Shown piece by piece: positions 60,830-64,000 of a stretch of DNA of 64,000 nt. The translations under genes were made by a program, and so were the position numbers. The notes under the pieces were generated by a model. The model had not been told where the DNA came from, did no database searches, and saw only the letters and a program-made list of their open reading frames with translations. Origin of the DNA: Neomoorella sulfitireducens (GTDB lineage: Bacteria; Bacillota; DSM-521; Neomoorellales; Neomoorellaceae); assembly GCF_024733845.1 (NCBI RefSeq), contig NZ_JANRHG010000013.1, positions 1-64,000 of the forward strand, written 5' to 3'. Position 1 is the first letter of the stretch. Every line of letters begins with the position of its first letter.

Positions 60830-61309
60830 ATGAACGTTCTGGTAACTTATCCCGACCGTTGTGTGGGCTGTCGTATATGCGAGCAATGGTGCTCCTGGAA
60901 GCATGAAGGACAGGTTAATTCCACCAAATCCCGGGTGCGGGTAAATAGGGTGCACAGCAAGTACCTCAACATCCCGGTTACCTGCATGCAGTGCGCCAAA
61001 AGCCCTTGCATCGCCGCCTGCCGGGAAGGGGCTCTGAGCAAAAACCCGGCAACAGGAGCCGTTATTGTGGACGAAGAAAAATGCATCGGCTGCCGCCGCT
61101 GCATCCGTGCCTGCCCCTACGGGGCTGTGGGCATCGATAAGGAGAAAAAGGTGGTCCTTATCTGCGACCTCTGCGGCGGTGAGCCCCAGTGCGTGGCTCA
61201 CTGCCGCGAAGGAGCCATAGACTATGTGCCCCTGGCCGTGGCCGATCGGGGCCAGCGTGCCGCCTACGTGGAAACAGTAGCTGCTACCATGGAAGGGGGA
61301 TGCAGGTAA
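60830..61309 (+). CDS. Four-cluster 4Fe-4S ferredoxin partner of AOR
   Basis: A 159-residue HycB-type ferredoxin. Motifs are CVGCRICEQWC (from C11), CMQCAKSPCIAAC, CIGCRRCIRACP and CDLCGGEPQCVAHC, enough for four clusters. ATG 60830 is chosen because AAGGGGG lies properly before it; ATG 60824 would sit inside that site. Its stop overlaps the AOR start (TAATG), so the two are coupled. It is the likely electron acceptor of the AOR. Confidence 0.9.
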   Translation: MNVLVTYPDRCVGCRICEQWCSWKHEGQVNSTKSRVRVNRVHSKYLNIPVTCMQCAKSPCIAACREGALSKNPATGAVIVDEEKCIGCRRCIRACPYGAVGIDKEKKVVLICDLCGGEPQCVAHCREGAIDYVPLAVADRGQRAAYVETVAATMEGGCR

Positions 61310-63144
61310 TGGCCGAATTAAAGGGTCTGGCCGGAAGAATCTTGCGTGTTGACCTGACCAGCGGGAGTGTTACTAAAGAACCGACGCCGGAGAACATCTT
61401 TGCTGGTTATATCGGCGCCCGGGGTGCCGGCGCCTATATGTTACTGAAAGAGCTTAAACCCCATACCGACCCCCTGGGCCCGGAAAATAAATTATTTTTC
61501 CTCACCGGGCCGCTAGAAGGCACCCTGGCACCGGGGGCCAATAAAATTACCGTAACTTTTCGCTCACCGCTGACAGGAACTTATTCCTTCTCCCTGTGTG
61601 GCGGTCATCTGGCGCCGGAGGTAAAATTTGCCGGTTATGACGGCATCATCATTGAAGGCCGGGCCGATCACCCCGTTTATCTGTGGATTGATGACGACAG
61701 GGTAACTTTGAAGGAGGCCTCCCACCTGTGGGGTAAACTGACCCATGCCACTGAAGATGCTATCCGAAAAGAATTGAAGGACGATACCATCCGGGTGGCC
61801 TGCATTGGGCCGGCGGGGGAAAAATTAAGCCGCTTTGCCTGCATCCAGAGCGATTACCACCGGGAGTTCGGGCGTGGCGGTGCCGGGGCGGTGATGGGAG
61901 CTAAAAACCTGAAAGCAATAGCTGTACGGGGAACAGGCGGTATTGAGGTGGCCGACCCGGCTGCCCTGGAAGCCCTGGCGGAAAAGGTTTACAGCATTCT
62001 GGCCGGAAATCTTAAGGCTAAAGCCCGGCGCTATTACGGTACCCCGGAGATGGTGGACGGTACCAATGGTATCGGATACTGGGGTACCCGCAACTTCAGC
62101 ACCGGTTACTTTGAAGAGGCAGGCAAGATCAATGCCGCCAGCATGAAAGAGAAGATCTTTGTCGGCCATTCCTCCTGCTATGCCTGTCCCATTGCCTGCG
62201 GCAAGGTAAGCTATATCAAAGATGGACCCTATGCTGGTACCATGATTGAAGGGCCGGAGTTTGAGTCGGCCGGGCTCCTGGGAGCCAACTGCGGTGTCGC
62301 TGATCTGGCCGCCATAGTAAAAGCGGTAGAAATCTGTGACACCTACGGTCTGGACACCATGTCGGCTGGAGCGGTGGCATCCCTGGCTATGGAGTGTTAT
62401 GAAAAAGGGATTATTAACCAAGCAGATACCGGTGGCCTGGAACTACGCTTCGGCAACGGCGAAGCCCTGGTAGCTCTGATGGAGAAGATCGCCCGCCGGG
62501 AGGGCATCGGCGATCTCCTGGCCGAAGGTTCCAAACGAGCGGCAGAGAAGCTGGGCGTGCCTGAACTGGCCATGCAGGTCAAAGGTCAGGAATTCGCCAC
62601 CTACGACCCCCGCGGCTGCAAGGGCATGGGCCTGGGTTATGCTATCTCCCCCAAGGGTGCCCACCATATGATCGCGCCCACTATGGGACCAGAGACGGCC
62701 GGGGACGGTAGCAGGCGTTTAGAATACAAAGGCAAGGCCGCCCTGGTGCGTGAAACCCAGTTCCTCCTGGCTATTGTCGATTCCCTCTCCCTGTGTTCTT
62801 CCATGCGTTTCGCTATGGGATTAAAGGAACAAATCGAGCTATATCAGGCCGTGACCGGTCTTGCCCTGGATGAAGCCGGGGCCATGCGTATTGGCGAAAG
62901 GATAACCAACGTGGAACGCCTTTTTAACCTGCGCGAAGGTTTCGACCGTAAGGACGACTACCTGCCGCCGCGGATGCTCAAAGAGAAGATGCCCACCGGG
63001 CCCAGCCGGGGCAATGTTGTTGAGCTCGATTCCATGTTGGATGAATACTATGATCTCATGGGCTGGGACCGCCAGGGCCGGCCAACAGAGGCCAAGCTGG
63101 CCGACCTGGGCCTGGCCGATCTATGGCGTGAAGTTAACTATTAA
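61309..63144 (+). CDS. Tungsten-containing aldehyde:ferredoxin oxidoreductase
   Basis: A 611-residue AOR, matching the ~605 of the archaeal enzyme. It oxidises aldehydes to acids, or the reverse in acetogens, with ferredoxin as partner. N-terminal GRILRVDLTSGSV and YIGARGAGAYML are family hallmarks. The pterin-binding blocks include SLCGGHLAPEVKFAGYDGII. The cluster cysteines are SCYACPIACGK near residue 290 and SLCSSMRF near residue 493. ATG 61309 has GGAAGGGGG ten bases upstream. A ModE-like regulator and a molybdate/tungstate-binding lipoprotein follow, which fits the metal requirement. Confidence 0.95.
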   Translation: MAELKGLAGRILRVDLTSGSVTKEPTPENIFAGYIGARGAGAYMLLKELKPHTDPLGPENKLFFLTGPLEGTLAPGANKITVTFRSPLTGTYSFSLCGGHLAPEVKFAGYDGIIIEGRADHPVYLWIDDDRVTLKEASHLWGKLTHATEDAIRKELKDDTIRVACIGPAGEKLSRFACIQSDYHREFGRGGAGAVMGAKNLKAIAVRGTGGIEVADPAALEALAEKVYSILAGNLKAKARRYYGTPEMVDGTNGIGYWGTRNFSTGYFEEAGKINAASMKEKIFVGHSSCYACPIACGKVSYIKDGPYAGTMIEGPEFESAGLLGANCGVADLAAIVKAVEICDTYGLDTMSAGAVASLAMECYEKGIINQADTGGLELRFGNGEALVALMEKIARREGIGDLLAEGSKRAAEKLGVPELAMQVKGQEFATYDPRGCKGMGLGYAISPKGAHHMIAPTMGPETAGDGSRRLEYKGKAALVRETQFLLAIVDSLSLCSSMRFAMGLKEQIELYQAVTGLALDEAGAMRIGERITNVERLFNLREGFDRKDDYLPPRMLKEKMPTGPSRGNVVELDSMLDEYYDLMGWDRQGRPTEAKLADLGLADLWREVNY

Positions 63145-63520
63145 TAATTAAATGCGGGGTTGGCATTTAGTTAAGCTGATTCCTCCCCTTTTTATATTAT
63201 ATTATGGGGAAGGCCTGGTTCCTTCCCCTAATTCTTCATATACGATATGTTTTTATATACATAACCATTAGATGATAAATAATACAGCGCCTACAATAAA
63301 ACCTTTACAGGGGGACAATATAACCTCCCGGTGACAACAGTAAAAGTAATCCTTGATTCCTTGTAGCAGAGGATTTACAATTTAAGAGTAGGATAAATCC
63401 GGTAGTAACCCTACATAAAATGAATTAAGGCAGATAAGTGGATGCCACAGTGGTTTTCCCCGCATTTTATACTTATAACTTTTTGCTGCCAAGTGGCCGG
63501 GAAAATGGGGTTGGGCTTTT
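63145..63520 (+). other. Intergenic region between AOR and the ModE-like gene
   Basis: About 375 AT-rich bases. It holds the hairpin at 63206-63228. A TATAT-rich stretch near 63237-63263 only loosely resembles a ModE site. Nothing else recognised. Confidence 0.7.
63206..63228 (+). terminator. Hairpin after the AOR gene
   Basis: GGGGAAGG 63206-63213 pairs with CCTTCCCC 63221-63228 around CCTGGTT, followed by TAATTCTT. It is a likely but weak terminator for the ferredoxin-AOR transcript. Confidence 0.55.
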
Positions 63521-63847
63521 ATGCAGGTACGTTACAAATTCTGGCTGGAAGATAGAGAGCATGTTTTTGGCGAGGGCCTGTTTGAACTCCTGCAGGAGAT
63601 AGAGCAGCGGGGATCCTTGAGCGAGGCGGCACGGAGCCTGCACATGTCTTATCGCCAGGCATGGGGCCAGGTAAAAAAGGCGGAAAGCAGGCTGGGCCAA
63701 AAGCTCCTGTTGACGCGGGTAGGAGGCGAAACCGGCGGGGGGGCGGAGTTGACCCCTGCCGGCAAGTGGTTTTTACAGCGTTTCCAGCTCTTTAAACACG
63801 AGGCTGGAGCAGCTGTAGAAGCCGCTTTTCAACGTTACTTCGGGTAA
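63521..63847 (+). CDS. Short ModE-family molybdate/tungstate-responsive regulator
   Basis: A 108-residue LysR-type winged helix of the ModE family: LFELLQEIEQRGSLSEAARS then HMSYRQAWGQVKKAESRLGQ. E. coli ModE is about 260 residues with a metal-binding C-terminal domain. That domain is missing here, so this protein either binds no metal itself or works with a separate Mop/TOBE protein. It is 56 bases before the molybdate/tungstate-binding lipoprotein gene, its probable target. Confidence 0.9.
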   Translation: MQVRYKFWLEDREHVFGEGLFELLQEIEQRGSLSEAARSLHMSYRQAWGQVKKAESRLGQKLLLTRVGGETGGGAELTPAGKWFLQRFQLFKHEAGAAVEAAFQRYFG

Positions 63848-63903
63848 GTTTTTTATTTTGGTAACGATATGCTGCAAAAAACATAAGGAGAGGGGATACA
63901 TAA

Positions 63904-64000
63904 ATGCTAAAAAACGGCAGGATGGTAGCAGTTCTGGCCGTCTTTATCATACTCCTGGCAATTGTGGTAGCAGGATGCGGGGGAGGAGGAACCGGTAGCC
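63904..64000 (+). CDS. Molybdate/tungstate ABC transporter binding lipoprotein, N-terminal part
   Basis: The window ends 32 codons into this gene. It starts MLKNGRMVAVLAVFIILL and reaches the lipobox VAGC (C25) followed by a glycine-rich linker, so it is a lipoprotein. AAGGAGAGGGG precedes the ATG. The ModA/TupA-type identity is inferred from the ModE-like gene directly before it and the AOR operon; no ligand-binding residues are visible yet. Confidence 0.65.
   Translation, partial: MLKNGRMVAVLAVFIILLAIVVAGCGGGGTGS

Noticed and set aside
63237-63263. TATAT-rich sequence as a ModE operator
   Set aside because: Symmetry is poor and the region is generally AT-rich; it does not match the CGTTATAT-type half sites well enough.
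1-64000. tRNA, rRNA or CRISPR array
   Set aside because: No tRNA-like GGTTCGAATCC arms, rRNA stretches or regularly spaced repeats were seen by eye. A covariance scan would be needed to exclude a tRNA fully.

Overview
The window looks like chromosome from a thermophilic, acetogenic Firmicute of the Moorella type. This is inferred from gene content, not from a search: a four-gene sulfhydrogenase-type NiFe hydrogenase with a full hyp set, a tungsten aldehyde:ferredoxin oxidoreductase, a four-subunit 2-oxoacid:ferredoxin oxidoreductase, corrinoid methyltransferase genes, the two-subunit glycine decarboxylase and SLH-domain surface proteins. Most of the window is GC-rich. One segment, about 33.6-36.0 kb, is strikingly AT-rich and holds broken transposons.

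Layout. 1-12 kb: end of a molybdenum hydroxylase 2Fe-2S subunit, ssnA, its FAD subunit, an aminotransferase (opposite strand), a guanine-class riboswitch, a BMP-type nucleoside ABC transporter and ygfK. Together these form a purine uptake and oxidation island. 12-20 kb: L-serine dehydratase, a PIN/AbrB toxin-antitoxin pair with a broken toxin, then a tandem glycine riboswitch with an unusually long second-aptamer P2 driving gcvT-gcvH-gcvPA-gcvPB and a lipoate/octanoate transferase. 20-28 kb: a free-standing CBM25-like protein, a VapBC-type pair, a GntR/corrinoid protein/URO-D methyltransferase cluster, glgA-galT and a GT4 glycosyltransferase. 28-33.5 kb: two secreted SLH-domain proteins. 33.5-36 kb: ISL3, IS21 and IS3 relics, an AT-rich Crp/Fnr regulator with a perfect palindromic operator, and a truncated M24-family gene.

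36-43.4 kb is the most unusual part: a TRAP transporter (dctQM on one strand, dctP on the other), a PAS/sigma-54 activator and two complete creatinase-like pita-bread hydrolases. There are good -24/-12 sigma-54 promoter matches before both transcription units and a 9-bp inverted repeat placed like an enhancer. The hydrolases have lost most canonical M24 metal ligands. I read this as a sigma-54-controlled uptake and hydrolysis system for an unknown small organic acid or amidino compound.

43.8-49.4 kb: a fused nucleotidyltransferase/phosphomannomutase-like gene and a 2-oxoacid:ferredoxin oxidoreductase in gamma-delta-alpha-beta order. 49.4-59.6 kb: one long minus-strand run, hydrogenase beta-gamma-delta-alpha, maturation protease, hypA-hypB-hypF-hypC-hypD-hypE. 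59.9-64 kb: an orphan LuxR-type response regulator, then a ferredoxin-AOR operon with a clear sigma-A promoter, a short ModE-type regulator and the start of a molybdate/tungstate-binding lipoprotein.

I saw no rRNA, tRNA or CRISPR array. Functional statements come from reading motifs; no database search was run.
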